From assembly GCA_017644375.1 (NCBI GenBank), contig JAEPLP010000001.1, positions 1,286,001 through 1,350,000 of the forward strand: a stretch of DNA of 64,000 nucleotides. The letters run 5' to 3'. Below the pieces are notes generated by a model that was not told where the DNA came from, ran no database searches, and saw only the letters and a list, made by a program, of their open reading frames with translations. Both the position numbers and the translations under genes were made by a program. Every line of letters starts with the position of its first letter. Position 1 is the first letter of the stretch. Of this stretch, positions 30,733 through 40,731 are shown piece after piece. The DNA comes from Prochlorococcus marinus CUG1435. GTDB lineage: Bacteria > Cyanobacteriota > Cyanobacteriia > PCC-6307 > Cyanobiaceae.

Positions 30733-31098
30733 TTATTTCTCTAATAAATAAATTTTTTCTTCACCAATTTTATCTGGCTTTGTTATTTTGCATCCCTTAT
30801 CCTTTTCCATATCACAATCTTTGGTGGCGGGAACTGATTTCCAGGTACAAATTTTTTCTTGAGAATCTTCCTTTAATATAGTCCATCCATCATCTAAATA
30901 TTTTGAGATTCCATCCTCTCCACATGAAAACTTTAATTCAATTCTTTTCTTTTCTGGATTAATACTATCATTTTGATTTTCTTCAGAATTAATTATTGGA
31001 TATTTTTTATCATTTGAGGTACTACATGAACTTATGAAAATTACAATTAAAAGTAATTGTGCAAATTGTTTTATCCTTTCCATTTTTAATTTTTTCAT
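30733..31098 (-). CDS. Putative lipoprotein
   Basis: 121 residues from Met 31098; Met 31113 and 31083 are alternatives. A hydrophobic signal (FAQLLLIVIFISSC) ends in a lipobox ISSC, so lipid attachment at that Cys is likely. The mature part is acidic/polar with five cysteines (FSCGEDG, EKICTW, KDCDMEKDKGC) that could form disulfides. Not recognised. Confidence 0.6.
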   Translation of the reverse strand: MKKLKMERIKQFAQLLLIVIFISSCSTSNDKKYPIINSEENQNDSINPEKKRIELKFSCGEDGISKYLDDGWTILKEDSQEKICTWKSVPATKDCDMEKDKGCKITKPDKIGEEKIYLLEK

Positions 31099-31124
31099 CA
31101 TTATAAGTCGCATTAAATTATAGT

Positions 31125-31301
31125 TTATTTTGATTCTATTATTTTTAATAGTTGATCCATTTTGTTCATCAATTCTTTTATATCATCCGGCTGGGGTAAC
31201 AATAATTCTTCAGTAACTTCTAAATGCATTTTCTTTAAGTTTTGTCTTAAATCTTTTAAATGCAATTTTATGTTTTCTTTCTTTTGTTTTATATCAGTCA
31301 T
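31125..31301 (-). CDS. 58-residue helical protein, paralogue of 29686-29892
   Basis: ATG at 31301. MTDIKQKKENIKLHLKDLRQNLKKMHLEVTEE and a Pro-containing linker (LLPQPDD) before a second helix. Aligns with the 68-residue protein at 29686-29892 over about 42 positions. Function unknown. Confidence 0.55.
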   Translation of the reverse strand: MTDIKQKKENIKLHLKDLRQNLKKMHLEVTEELLLPQPDDIKELMNKMDQLLKIIESK

Positions 31302-31378
31302 AGTATTAAATTATAAATTTACTTAAATTTGAAAGATCCATTATAGTATTTTATAGGTTAAAAAAAATAATTAAAAAT

Positions 31379-31810
31379 TTAATTTTTTAAATTTTCAAGT
31401 TCATATAATTCTTTTCCTCCATAACAAAAATTTGTAGATAACATTCTTAATTCACTTTTTTTGATTCCGATTACATTTTTATTTTTAATAATATAATTTT
31501 TAGAACTAGCTTCGCAATCTAATTTATTTTTAGCATGTTTAATAACTGGGAAAAAATATGCCAATGAAATAAATACAAACAAAAATGTTATTAATGTCTT
31601 TTTATCATTTTTAATTAATTCTTTGGCTCCCTTTTTAACTTTTAATATTTTTATAAGTAATTTATCTGGCAATCCTATTTGAACAAATAATAACTCTACC
31701 CACCAAGGAAGATCTTTCTTTTTCTTAGAATTTTGGCTAGTAATCATTTTTTCCCCTTGATAATTTTGGTTTCTAAAATCTTTGCGATTACTTTTTTCAT
31801 TTTTATTCAT
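31379..31810 (-). CDS. Small membrane protein, possible paralogue of 193-450
   Basis: 143 residues: polar basic N-terminal half (NEKSNRKDFRNQNYQGEK), a short amphipathic region (LPWWVELLFVQIGLPDKLLIKIL), one membrane segment (TFLFVFISLAYFFPVI), then KHAKNKLDC and a second cysteine in NFCYGG. From the membrane segment on it resembles the 193-450 protein. Function unknown. Confidence 0.55.
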   Translation of the reverse strand: MNKNEKSNRKDFRNQNYQGEKMITSQNSKKKKDLPWWVELLFVQIGLPDKLLIKILKVKKGAKELIKNDKKTLITFLFVFISLAYFFPVIKHAKNKLDCEASSKNYIIKNKNVIGIKKSELRMLSTNFCYGGKELYELENLKN

Positions 31811-31941
31811 ATCATCTACTAATTTATTCGGAATATAGAGGTTTTATTTTGATTTGGAAACTATATTTTTATTTTATAAGTTTTAATTTAATTTATCTAT
31901 TAATTTTAGTATTCTTAATCTGTAGTTAAATAAAATTTTAT

Positions 31942-32211
31942 ATGGCAAAAAAGAGAAGGAAGTTAAATAAGGATTTTGAGAGGAAAATATATTCATCAAA
32001 AAAAAATGTCGAATTAGTATTGGCAAAAATTTTTGATATTGATGATGAAGATATACAAAAAGAATATGTTAGCGCGTTCAAAAAAGTTGTTTCATTTTAT
32101 GATGAAATAAAAGAAGATTATGAAGAAAAAGGATTTAATGATAATTCAGAAGAACTCCTTACAAACTATAAAAAAGCTTTTAATCTTTTTGAATCAGAGT
32201 TCGAAATTTAA
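31942..32211 (+). CDS. Hypothetical small protein
   Basis: 89 residues: basic start (MAKKRRKLNKDFERKIYSSKK) then an acidic helical body (IFDIDDEDIQKEYVSAFKKVVSFYDEIKEDYEEKGF). It converges on the 32213 gene with one base between stops. Not recognised. Confidence 0.5.
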   Translation: MAKKRRKLNKDFERKIYSSKKNVELVLAKIFDIDDEDIQKEYVSAFKKVVSFYDEIKEDYEEKGFNDNSEELLTNYKKAFNLFESEFEI

Positions 32212-32212
32212 A

Positions 32213-32419
32213 TCACCTCTTATATTTTATTACTGGTATTTCTATTAATTCACCCTTCTCTAGACTAGATCTTTTCTCTTGCAAATTTTTTATACATTCT
32301 GATACCCTTTTCTCCTTAGTACAAATTTTTTTAATTTGGTAATTAGTAAGTGAGTATGATGCACCACTATATATAATCAAAGTGAATAAAAATAAAGATA
32401 AATTTAATGCTAATTTCAT
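32213..32419 (-). CDS. Small secreted protein
   Basis: 68 residues with a signal peptide (MKLALNLSLFLFTLIIYSGASYS), then a charged body with two cysteines (KKICTKEKRVSECIKNL), likely a disulfide pair. Not recognised. Confidence 0.55.
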   Translation of the reverse strand: MKLALNLSLFLFTLIIYSGASYSLTNYQIKKICTKEKRVSECIKNLQEKRSSLEKGELIEIPVIKYKR

Positions 32420-32449
32420 TGCCTTTTGCTTATGGATACTAACTCACTT

Positions 32450-32725
32450 TTACTTATTATAGATATCTATGATCCGTTTTAATTCATCTTTGCTTAAGTC
32501 TGTTGAAATAAATACTTCTTGGGCTGTTTTACCCTTTCTCGCTATTGCTTTGTATCCGTTTATAGTTTTAACTGATAATCTTATGATTAATTTAGAAGTT
32601 CTTCCTCTTACTCTTGATATCGTAGCAGGAGTAATTGTTTTGATATTATTTTTCGATGCTAACTTCTTCAGTATTGGAATTAAACCCTCTATGTTTGTAC
32701 TGTGATTTAATACTAACCTTCCCAA
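32450..32725 (-). CDS. DUF2103-like protein
   Basis: 91 residues. GRLVLNHSTNIEGLIPILKKLASKNNIKTITPATISRVRGRTSKLIIRLSV then GYKAIARKGKTAQEVFI matches the pattern of small proteins annotated as DUF2103 (H-S-T-x-I-x-G-L-I, then ARKGKTAQE). The family is common in cyanobacteria and has been labelled a predicted metal-binding protein. No activity is established. Confidence 0.6.
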   Translation of the reverse strand: MGRLVLNHSTNIEGLIPILKKLASKNNIKTITPATISRVRGRTSKLIIRLSVKTINGYKAIARKGKTAQEVFISTDLSKDELKRIIDIYNK

Positions 32726-32844
32726 TTTAATTAATTTTTTTTTAATTCTATTTACAAAAATTTGTTTCTGAGAAATTAACTTTAAAGAAGAAAAGAAAAA
32801 AAATTTTGAAGTTCTGTTATATTATCTAAAGTAATAAAAATCTA

Positions 32845-32946
32845 ATGATTTATCAAATAGGTTGGGCTGCATTAGCTGCAATTTTTACTTTTTCAATTGC
32901 AATGGTTGTTTGGGGAAGAAATGGCGATGGTTCTATTGATGTATGA
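32845..32946 (+). CDS. petN: Cytochrome b6f complex subunit PetN
   Basis: 33 residues: one hydrophobic helix ([22 protein letters not shown]). The end F-T[12 protein letters not shown] is the signature of PetN (subunit VIII of the thylakoid cytochrome b6f complex), which is usually 29 residues. This copy has a GDGSIDV tail of about five extra residues. Its TGA overlaps the ATG of the next gene. Confidence 0.9.
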   Translation: MIYQIGWAALAAIFTFSIAMVVWGRNGDGSIDV

Positions 32947-33083
32947 TCTCATTTTTAAATTATGAAGTCTTTTTTAATAAATTTCTTATTTTTACGTCTT
33001 TCGTTCTACTAATATTTATAACTATCGCTGTAATTTACATATCTTATGTGTCCTGGAAAGATAGAAAAAGGTTAAAAAAATAG
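32943..33083 (+). CDS. 46-residue membrane protein coupled to petN
   Basis: ATG at 32943 overlaps the petN stop (ATGA), a translational coupling signal. A polar start ([15 protein letters not shown]), one hydrophobic helix ([21 protein letters not shown]) and a basic tail ([10 protein letters not shown]), so the C-terminus is predicted cytoplasmic (stromal side). It is likely cotranscribed with petN. Name not known. Confidence 0.55.
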   Translation: MISFLNYEVFFNKFLIFTSFVLLIFITIAVIYISYVSWKDRKRLKK

Positions 33084-33089
33084 ATTCTA

Positions 33090-33740
33090 TTATTGATTTT
33101 TTTTCTTATCCTTTATTCTAAGTTCTTCGATTAATTCTTTGGCTTGTTCCATTTTTGAAATACTGCTTTTGTAAATTCCAATATCTTTTTCAGCTTTTTG
33201 AGGAGATAATCCTAATTTTTCAAAATAGTCAGAGATCATCTTATTAATCTCAGATTCTTCTTTTTCTTTAAAATCTTGCGAATTTGAAATTAATATGTAC
33301 ATTCCTAAGTTCAATACCCTTGATGGATAAAGTTTGGAATTGCTTTTTTCTATTAATAATTTCAATATATCTTTTAATGACTTATCCCTAAATTCCTTCT
33401 GAGATTTTTGAGAGATTTCCTTAATTTCCTTTGCTTCAAAATTGGTTGAACTGCATAAAGATTCAAAAAGAAGATCTAAATGTTTCTCAGGTTTGTATCC
33501 TTTCGTTAGTTCTTTGAATGTTTCGGTGAGGCCAACGCAAAAAAGATAATCTTGTGAAAATTCATTTTGATGTTTTAAAAGATTTAGTTCGACAAGCATT
33601 TCATCAACTATCCTTTTATATAAACCTGGAATAACGAAAGGGAATTGTTCATGAAACAACATTTTGCTATCTGAAACAGTCAGTTTTTCTTTCAATTTTT
33701 TATATGTAAACCTTAATAAGGTTAGCGTATGTTGACTCAA
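33090..33740 (-). CDS. thf1: Thylakoid formation protein Thf1/Psb29
   Basis: 216 residues. [38 protein letters not shown] matches the N-terminal region of Thf1/Psb29, where T-V-S-D leads to YRRVVDELLVELHLL. The C-terminus is a charged helix. It associates with photosystem II repair and with FtsH protease function in cyanobacteria and plastids; the ftsH gene is 0.6 kb away on the same strand. It converges on the petN pair. Confidence 0.9.
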   Translation of the reverse strand: MSQHTLTLLRFTYKKLKEKLTVSDSKMLFHEQFPFVIPGLYKRIVDEMLVELNLLKHQNEFSQDYLFCVGLTETFKELTKGYKPEKHLDLLFESLCSSTNFEAKEIKEISQKSQKEFRDKSLKDILKLLIEKSNSKLYPSRVLNLGMYILISNSQDFKEKEESEINKMISDYFEKLGLSPQKAEKDIGIYKSSISKMEQAKELIEELRIKDKKKNQ

Positions 33741-33772
33741 TTTCGTTAATATCTAATAAACAGATAATTATT

Positions 33773-34360
33773 ATGATCCCTTTAGTTTTAGAAGAATCCG
33801 GCGGTGGTGAGAGAGTCTTTGATATTTATTCCAGATTATTGAGAGAAAGGATAATCTTTTTAGGAGAACAAGTTACTAGTGAAACTGCAAACAGAATTGT
33901 TGCTCAATTATTATTTCTAGAAGCAGAGGACCCTGATAAAGACATATATATGTATATAAATTCACCTGGAGGATCTGTTTACGATGGTTTAGGTATATTC
34001 GATACGATGCAACATGTTAAGCCCGATATTCATACAGTTTGTGTGGGGCTTGCAGCTAGTATGGGAGCTTTTTTATTGGCGGCAGGGACAAAAGGTAAAA
34101 GAAGCAGCCTTAGACATTCAAGAATAATGATTCATCAACCACTTGGAGGAGCTAGAGGACAAGCCAGTGACATCAGAATTCAGGCAGATGAAATTTTATT
34201 TTTAAAAGAACGTCTTAATACTGAGTTGTCAGAAAGAACTGGTAAGGATTTTGAAACAATAAAAGAGGATACAGATAGAGATTTTTATATGTCTCCAAAT
34301 GAAGCTGTTGAGTATGGATTGATAGATTTAGTTCTTGATAAAAAACCCATAAGAGTTTAA
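33773..34360 (+). CDS. clpP: ATP-dependent Clp protease proteolytic subunit
   Basis: 195 residues. Catalytic triad: S96 in GLAASMG, H121 in MIHQPLGG and D170 in DTDRDFYMS. It assembles with a Clp ATPase to degrade cytosolic proteins. Cyanobacteria have several ClpP paralogues; which one this is cannot be told safely. It is divergent from thf1, and its stop overlaps the ftsH stop by 4 nt. Confidence 0.93.
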   Translation: MIPLVLEESGGGERVFDIYSRLLRERIIFLGEQVTSETANRIVAQLLFLEAEDPDKDIYMYINSPGGSVYDGLGIFDTMQHVKPDIHTVCVGLAASMGAFLLAAGTKGKRSSLRHSRIMIHQPLGGARGQASDIRIQADEILFLKERLNTELSERTGKDFETIKEDTDRDFYMSPNEAVEYGLIDLVLDKKPIRV

Positions 34361-36270
34361 CTCAATAATTGTGGCGTTCTTTCTTTCTCAGGAATCGAGG
34401 TGAATTTCGATAAGATATTCGTAAATTCTTCACCATCTAACGTTTCTTTTTCAATTAATAAATCAACGATTTTATCCATAGCTTCTCTATTTTTACTTAC
34501 TATAGAATAAGTTTCTTTATAACATTCCTTAACCATTACTCTTACACTTTCGTCGATTTGTTTGGAGATTGAATCAGAAACTTCACTTCTGGTCATCAAA
34601 TCTCTCCCAACAAAAACTTCTTGATTGCCACCTTCTAGAGCTATGGGCCCTAGATTACTCATTCCAAATCTCGTTACCATTTGGCGTGCCATAGAAGCAA
34701 CTTGTTGAAAATCTCCACCAGCACCTGTTGTTATTTCACCTTTTCCAAAAACGACATCCTCTGCAGCTCGTCCTCCTAACGCACCCATTATCCTTGCTTT
34801 TAATTGCGCTCTACTCACAAGTGTTTGTTCATCATCAGGGGTGAACCAAGTTAATCCTTTAGCTTGACCTCTAGGAATTACAGTTACTTTTTGAACAGGA
34901 TCGTGAGCTTTAACTAGAGAACCAATAAGAGCATGCCCGACTTCATGATAAGCAATTAATCTTTTGCTTCTCCCGTCTGTTAGTGGAGAGCCCTCCATGC
35001 CAGCTACAATTCTATCTACAGAGTCATCAATTTCAGAGATACTTATAGAGTCTTTTCTTCTTCTGGCCGTTAAGATCGCTGCCTCATTAAGTAAGTTTGC
35101 TAAATCTGCACCAGTAAAACCAGGTGTTCTTCTCGCAATGCTTTCAAGTGTTAAGTCCTCTTGAAGTTTCTTATTTCTCGCATGAACCTCAAGTATTGAA
35201 AGTCTACCTTTGATGTCTGGAGCGTCAACTGTTACTTGCCTGTCGAATCTACCTGGTCTCATTAGAGCAGAGTCAAGGACATCAGGTCTATTTGTGGCTG
35301 CAATTATTATTATTCCACTGTTACCTTCGAATCCATCCATTTCAGTAAGTAATTGGTTGAGAGTTTGTTCTCTTTCATCATTACCTCCACCAATACCAGC
35401 ACCTCTTTGTCTTCCTACCGCATCTATTTCATCAATAAAAATTAAACATGGACTATTTTCTTTGGCTCTTTTAAAAAGATCTCTAACTCTACTTGCACCG
35501 ACACCAACAAACATTTCAACAAACTCAGAACCTGATAAGGAGAAGAATGGAACCCCTGCTTCTCCAGCAATCGCTTTTGCCAGGAGGGTTTTACCAGTTC
35601 CAGGAGGCCCTACTAATAAAACACCTTTAGGAATTCTTGCCCCAACAGAAGTAAATTTTTCTGGTTTTTTTAGAAAAGTGACAACCTCTTGTAAATCCTG
35701 TTTTGCTTCGTTTACTCCAGCTACATCGTCGAAAACAACGCCTGTTTCAGCTTCCATAGCAAATCTGGCCTTTGTTTTCCCAAATTGCATTGCTTGTCCA
35801 GGACCTCCAGGCATGCCATTCGATCTCCTTGCCAATAAAATCAAACCTCCGATTAAAATAGCTGGGAAAAGTAAATTACCAAAAATACCTAGTGCAGGAG
35901 GGGCTGTTTTAACTGGATGAACATCAAAACTAATTCCTTCATCTTTTAGAATGTTTATAAGTTCTGGCGTTAAGCCTGGAAGATCTACTCGCAATCTTTG
36001 AACTTTATTATCTAAATCAGAATCAATTGTCTCTATAACAGCATTTCTCCCTCCCTCGAAAATATCAACTGATGTAACCCTTCCTGAATTAATGTAATCT
36101 AAAAATCTACCATAACTAACTCTTGCTACTGCAGAATTTCTCGGTGCAATAGTAGTCCCATTTGATTTGAGTGAATCAACATTGCTAGAGGATAAAAATT
36201 GATAGGACAGCGCAATTACTAAAAGTATCGGTAAAGCCCATAAAATTAATGTTTTAAATTTCTGATTCAT
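34357..36270 (-). CDS. ftsH: FtsH AAA+ membrane zinc metalloprotease
   Basis: 637 residues. Two membrane segments (about 8-25 and 129-146) bracket the lumenal/periplasmic domain. Walker A GPPGTGKT at 221-228, Walker [10 protein letters not shown] at 278-286, second region of homology around 320-345, and the zinc site H442-E-V-G-H446. FtsH removes damaged membrane proteins, in cyanobacteria notably photodamaged D1. The nearby thf1 and clpP make this a protein quality-control neighbourhood. Confidence 0.95.
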   Translation of the reverse strand: MNQKFKTLILWALPILLVIALSYQFLSSSNVDSLKSNGTTIAPRNSAVARVSYGRFLDYINSGRVTSVDIFEGGRNAVIETIDSDLDNKVQRLRVDLPGLTPELINILKDEGISFDVHPVKTAPPALGIFGNLLFPAILIGGLILLARRSNGMPGGPGQAMQFGKTKARFAMEAETGVVFDDVAGVNEAKQDLQEVVTFLKKPEKFTSVGARIPKGVLLVGPPGTGKTLLAKAIAGEAGVPFFSLSGSEFVEMFVGVGASRVRDLFKRAKENSPCLIFIDEIDAVGRQRGAGIGGGNDEREQTLNQLLTEMDGFEGNSGIIIIAATNRPDVLDSALMRPGRFDRQVTVDAPDIKGRLSILEVHARNKKLQEDLTLESIARRTPGFTGADLANLLNEAAILTARRRKDSISISEIDDSVDRIVAGMEGSPLTDGRSKRLIAYHEVGHALIGSLVKAHDPVQKVTVIPRGQAKGLTWFTPDDEQTLVSRAQLKARIMGALGGRAAEDVVFGKGEITTGAGGDFQQVASMARQMVTRFGMSNLGPIALEGGNQEVFVGRDLMTRSEVSDSISKQIDESVRVMVKECYKETYSIVSKNREAMDKIVDLLIEKETLDGEEFTNILSKFTSIPEKERTPQLLS

Positions 36271-36373
36271 TAATTTGTAGAAAATTTATTCTAGGATTCT
36301 AGAATGATTCAGTGCATTTCGTTGATATTTTGTCTAATTTTATGCTTATATTACTCTTGAAGGTATTTGATTA

Positions 36374-36586
36374 TTGATGAAATTTGAGATCAAAGATAAG
36401 GTAAAGTTGATTGCACCAGTTTCATACTTAAAGACTTCAGATAATATGCCGATGTTAAGACCACCCGATTTAGTGGCAATAGATGAAATTGGAGAAATCC
36501 TATCAATAAAATCTCCAGATATTGTTGAAGTAAAGTTTAGAAGAGGTTCATTCTTACTTGATATCGATAAGATTGAGAAAATTTAA
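36374..36586 (+). CDS. sipA: SipA-like NblS-interacting protein (DUF3148)
   Basis: 70 residues: an SH3-like fold pattern MKFEIKDKVKLIAPVSYLKTSDNMPMLRPPDLVAIDEIGEIL, ending VEVKFRRGSFLLDIDKIEKI. The KTxDxMPMLRPPDLV core is the signature of SipA (DUF3148). In other cyanobacteria SipA binds and stimulates the light-stress histidine kinase NblS/Hik33, so this could tune stress gene expression, including hli genes. The kinase is not in this window. Confidence 0.8.
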   Translation: MMKFEIKDKVKLIAPVSYLKTSDNMPMLRPPDLVAIDEIGEILSIKSPDIVEVKFRRGSFLLDIDKIEKI

Positions 36587-36587
36587 T

Positions 36588-37805
36588 TTAAAAGTTTTTC
36601 ATCCATCTTTTAGAAATTTCTAAACATATTTCCTTATTACCAGAAATACTCAAAAATGGTTTAGTTAAATACTTACTAGTTAATTTAAAAATGTCTGAAG
36701 AAGATATTTCGTCTATTTTGGAATTTAAATCGATTTCCGAAATAGGCAATAACCCATAGCTTATTAGTTGTATATTTCGTTGTAAAATTTCATCTAATGA
36801 TTGATTTCCTAAGAGAAAAGAACCTTTTAGCTTTTCTTTCGCTAAATATATTTCAGCATCAATTAAGGGATTTAAAAGTAAATCTTTCCATAAAGTTGAT
36901 AAAAGTTCAAAAGCAAAAAGGGCTTTTTTGTTTGATACTGATAAATAAATTAAAAATGGAGCATTCCCACTCCTAACAGGATAATAAACTCCTAAATCGT
37001 AAGTGATTCCATTTTTTTCCCTAAAAAGTTTAAATAAAGCAGCGCTCATTCCATAAGATAAATATGACTCCAAAACCTTAAGAGGCAAATATTCACTACT
37101 TCTTCGAGAGCAAGTTTGGTTACCCACCATTATTATTGTTTGATTTGAATTATTATTATTGAAATCAAATCTATTATTAGGACTTAACTCGTGATTTATA
37201 GGTCTTGATGTTTCTTCAAAGGCTTTTTTTTCTAATGTTTCTATACTTTCTCCATTTATTTTTATATTATTTGAAATTAAATACTTATCACGACTTTTGA
37301 AATTTTTAAACTCAAGCAAAACATCTTCATAGGTAATCTTTGAGACATCATTTTCATTGCCATTTGTATTAAAGGCATAAGGATGATTTAAATAAACAAT
37401 ACTTTTCCATTTTTCAAAACATATATTAAATGGATTCTCTTTATCTTTTTTTATAAAATTGATTGAGGATTTTTTTACTTTTTGAAATTCAGTTTCTAAG
37501 AGAGTTGGTTTATTAATTATTAAATCTAATAAAGGGAATAATTCACTGAAATGTTCATTTAGGGATTTAATGCTTATTGAAATACCATCTTCAAATACTT
37601 CTTGATGTAATTCTGCTCCATAGGACTCAATATACCCCGAAAGAGCGAAATTATTAAAACCCTCACATCCTCTTGTAAGTAATGAACTGAGGATCTTGTT
37701 TATACCTTTTTTGCCAGTACTATCCACATTACTGCCTCCTTTAATCCAAATTGAAGCTGCTGAAAAGTTCCTTTTTTTATTATCTAAAAAATATCTTTTT
37801 AACAT
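36588..37805 (-). CDS. M16-family peptidase homologue, probably the inactive subunit
   Basis: 405 residues of the M16B fold. The expected zinc motif HxxEH near the N-terminus is absent (ILSSLLTRGCEGF at the position where it should be). A later region (RSGNAPFLIYLSV) is typical of the partner subunit that contributes the R/Y pair in bacterial M16B heterodimers. Its start abuts the 37806 gene's stop, so both are made from one message. Confidence 0.8.
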   Translation of the reverse strand: MLKRYFLDNKKRNFSAASIWIKGGSNVDSTGKKGINKILSSLLTRGCEGFNNFALSGYIESYGAELHQEVFEDGISISIKSLNEHFSELFPLLDLIINKPTLLETEFQKVKKSSINFIKKDKENPFNICFEKWKSIVYLNHPYAFNTNGNENDVSKITYEDVLLEFKNFKSRDKYLISNNIKINGESIETLEKKAFEETSRPINHELSPNNRFDFNNNNSNQTIIMVGNQTCSRRSSEYLPLKVLESYLSYGMSAALFKLFREKNGITYDLGVYYPVRSGNAPFLIYLSVSNKKALFAFELLSTLWKDLLLNPLIDAEIYLAKEKLKGSFLLGNQSLDEILQRNIQLISYGLLPISEIDLNSKIDEISSSDIFKLTSKYLTKPFLSISGNKEICLEISKRWMKNF

Positions 37806-39050
37806 TTACCAAGGGGATGCAATTAAAGTGAATTTTTCTCCGTGGATATATTCTGTTATCTCTTTGAAGTTATCCAAGTCATTCCAATATTTTAAATGAC
37901 TTTCTAAATTATTAATTGAAGATTTTCTCCCCCAAAGAAGTTCATTTCCAAAGAATGAAGAAAGTTGTGTAGATGTCTCCAAATTAAAGATATAATTACT
38001 TTTCACAATATTTATTGCTTTTTTTATTTCTTCCAAAGTCAAGACTTTACAATTTGATATCTCATCTATTGTTTTATTAATTTGTTTTTCTACTAAATCA
38101 ATATCTTTAGACTCGCAACTTGCTTCTATTATAAATAATCCTCCTAATTCTCCAGCATTTACATCCACATATACTGATTCAACAAGATTACTATCTTCTT
38201 TTAAAGTTTTAACTAATCTGCTGTTTCTTCCAACAGAGAGGATTGATGCTAATATCTCGAGTCCAATAATATTTTTTTGATCATTTAGGTTTGGGATAAA
38301 CCAAGCCATAAATATTCTTGAAAACTCTAAATTATCAAACTTAATTGACTCTTTACCATTCCTGATTTTTAAAGGAGGTTTATTTTTTGGATTTATTAAA
38401 TTTGGATTTTTATTTATGCCAGATAAATCACTTTTTTCAAAAATTTTATAAATTTCTTCAGAGAGATTCCCAGCAATTGCAATACAAATTTTTTCGGTAG
38501 TGTAATGTTTGCTATGAAATTTCACAAGGTCATTTATCTCCAAGTTTTTAATACTATGTTCAGTTCCCAGAATCGAATTGGCATAACTCGGACTTAGCCA
38601 AACTCTTTTCAAAAAATAATTAAATAATCTTTCTTCAGGTTGATCATTTTGTTGTTTTATTTCATCAATAACTACGCCTTTTTCTTTTATAAATTCATCA
38701 GGATTAAAATCTGGAGCAACAACAATATTTGTCAAAAGAGCAAGTGATTCTTTAAAGTTACTGGGTGGAACTAAGACATGGTAATGTACATCATCATAAC
38801 CTGTTGAAGCGTTACTTAATCCGCCTAGTGACTCAATTTTATGGTCAAACTCACCTGGCATTATTTTGTTAGATCCCTTAAAAATCATATGTTCTAGAAA
38901 ATGAGCAGTGCCATTTTTATCAACATCCTCAAATGAAGAACCAGCTTTGCACCAAATGTCAATGCTTATAAGCGGCAATTCTTTATTATCCACAAACACA
39001 CATCTAGTTTTGCTTGAATGGGTGTAGTAATTTACATTTCCTACGTTCAT
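37806..39050 (-). CDS. M16-family zinc peptidase, active subunit
   Basis: 414 residues. The inverted zinc motif H-F-L-E-H occurs in NGTAHFLEHMIFKGS, followed about 75 residues later by the distal Glu region (E-x-x-x-x-x-x-E in KEKGVVIDEIKQQ). Belongs to the mitochondrial-processing-peptidase-like group. Substrate unknown; it is expected to work with the neighbouring 405-residue partner. Confidence 0.88.
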   Translation of the reverse strand: MNVGNVNYYTHSSKTRCVFVDNKELPLISIDIWCKAGSSFEDVDKNGTAHFLEHMIFKGSNKIMPGEFDHKIESLGGLSNASTGYDDVHYHVLVPPSNFKESLALLTNIVVAPDFNPDEFIKEKGVVIDEIKQQNDQPEERLFNYFLKRVWLSPSYANSILGTEHSIKNLEINDLVKFHSKHYTTEKICIAIAGNLSEEIYKIFEKSDLSGINKNPNLINPKNKPPLKIRNGKESIKFDNLEFSRIFMAWFIPNLNDQKNIIGLEILASILSVGRNSRLVKTLKEDSNLVESVYVDVNAGELGGLFIIEASCESKDIDLVEKQINKTIDEISNCKVLTLEEIKKAINIVKSNYIFNLETSTQLSSFFGNELLWGRKSSINNLESHLKYWNDLDNFKEITEYIHGEKFTLIASPW

Positions 39051-39067
39051 TTCGGTTCTCTACTTAA

Positions 39068-39816
<749 letters not shown>

Positions 39817-39817
<1 letters not shown>

Positions 39818-40731
39818 TGAAATTAAAAAAATTTAAAAATTTATTTATTTATTTTTTATTATTTACACCAATATCTCTTGGGGTCATTTCCTGTTCTGGA
39901 AATAATAAATCTAGTTCAAAATTTAAAGAGGAAATAACTTCAGATTTCATCCCTCCCATTACAGCTGTTGCCGCACTAGGTCAACTTTCTCCTTCGGGAG
40001 AGATTAGGCAATTGGATGCTCCCATAAGTCAGTTTGGCTCTTCCCCCCGAATTGTCGAAATTTTAGTAAATGAAGGAGATTTCGTAAAAAAAGGTGATAT
40101 CCTGGCAATTTTTGAAAATGGAGAAAAATTAATTGCTGATCTTGAAAGAAATGAAAATCTTATTAAAACTATTAACGATGAAATTTCCCTCAAGAAAGAT
40201 CAAATTGAGAGGTATGAGTTAGCTTTGAAAAAAGATGCATATTCTTTTGTAGAGTTTTCACAGAGAAAAGATGAATTATTAAAATTGCAAAAACAAAAAA
40301 TAAACCTTATTGGAGATCAAAAAAATATCATGATAGATCTATTTAATTCAAAACTAAGGAGCCCAATTGATGGTTTTATCCTTGGAATAAATGCGAGAGT
40401 TGGTGAGAGACCTACAAATGAAGGGATTTTGGATATTGGTTCTAGTCAAAAGATGGAAGCTTTGATAGAGGTTTATGAATCTGACATCGATAGAGTCTTT
40501 ATTTCTCAAAATGTTGAATTGATTAGTGAGAATGGCGGTTTCCAAAAAAATCTTAAGGGAAAGGTGATTAGGATTAGTCCTCAGGTAAAACAAAGAAAAG
40601 TTTTGTCGACTGACCCAACTGGAGATGCTGATTCGCGAATTATCGAGGTGCTAGTAAAACTAGATCAAGATTCTATAGATATCGTTCAAAACTATGCAGG
40701 AATGAAAGTAATTGCAAAATTTATTCCCTAA
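39817..40731 (+). CDS. devB: DevB-type ABC exporter membrane fusion protein
   Basis: 304 residues. An N-terminal signal ends in a lipobox (ISLGVISC), so it is probably lipid-anchored. The HlyD-like part contains a biotinyl/lipoyl-like half (GSSPRIVEILVNEGDFVKKGDILAIFENGE), a coiled coil (about 110-155) and a second lipoyl half (LRSPIDGFILGINARVGERP). DevB proteins link the inner-membrane DevC to the outer membrane for lipid or peptide export. First of devBCA. Confidence 0.85.

Noticed and set aside
35210-35920. 236-codon open frame on the plus strand opposite ftsH
   Set aside because: Antisense to the ftsH AAA+ domain; composition is a mirror of the coding strand and it has no recognisable domain.
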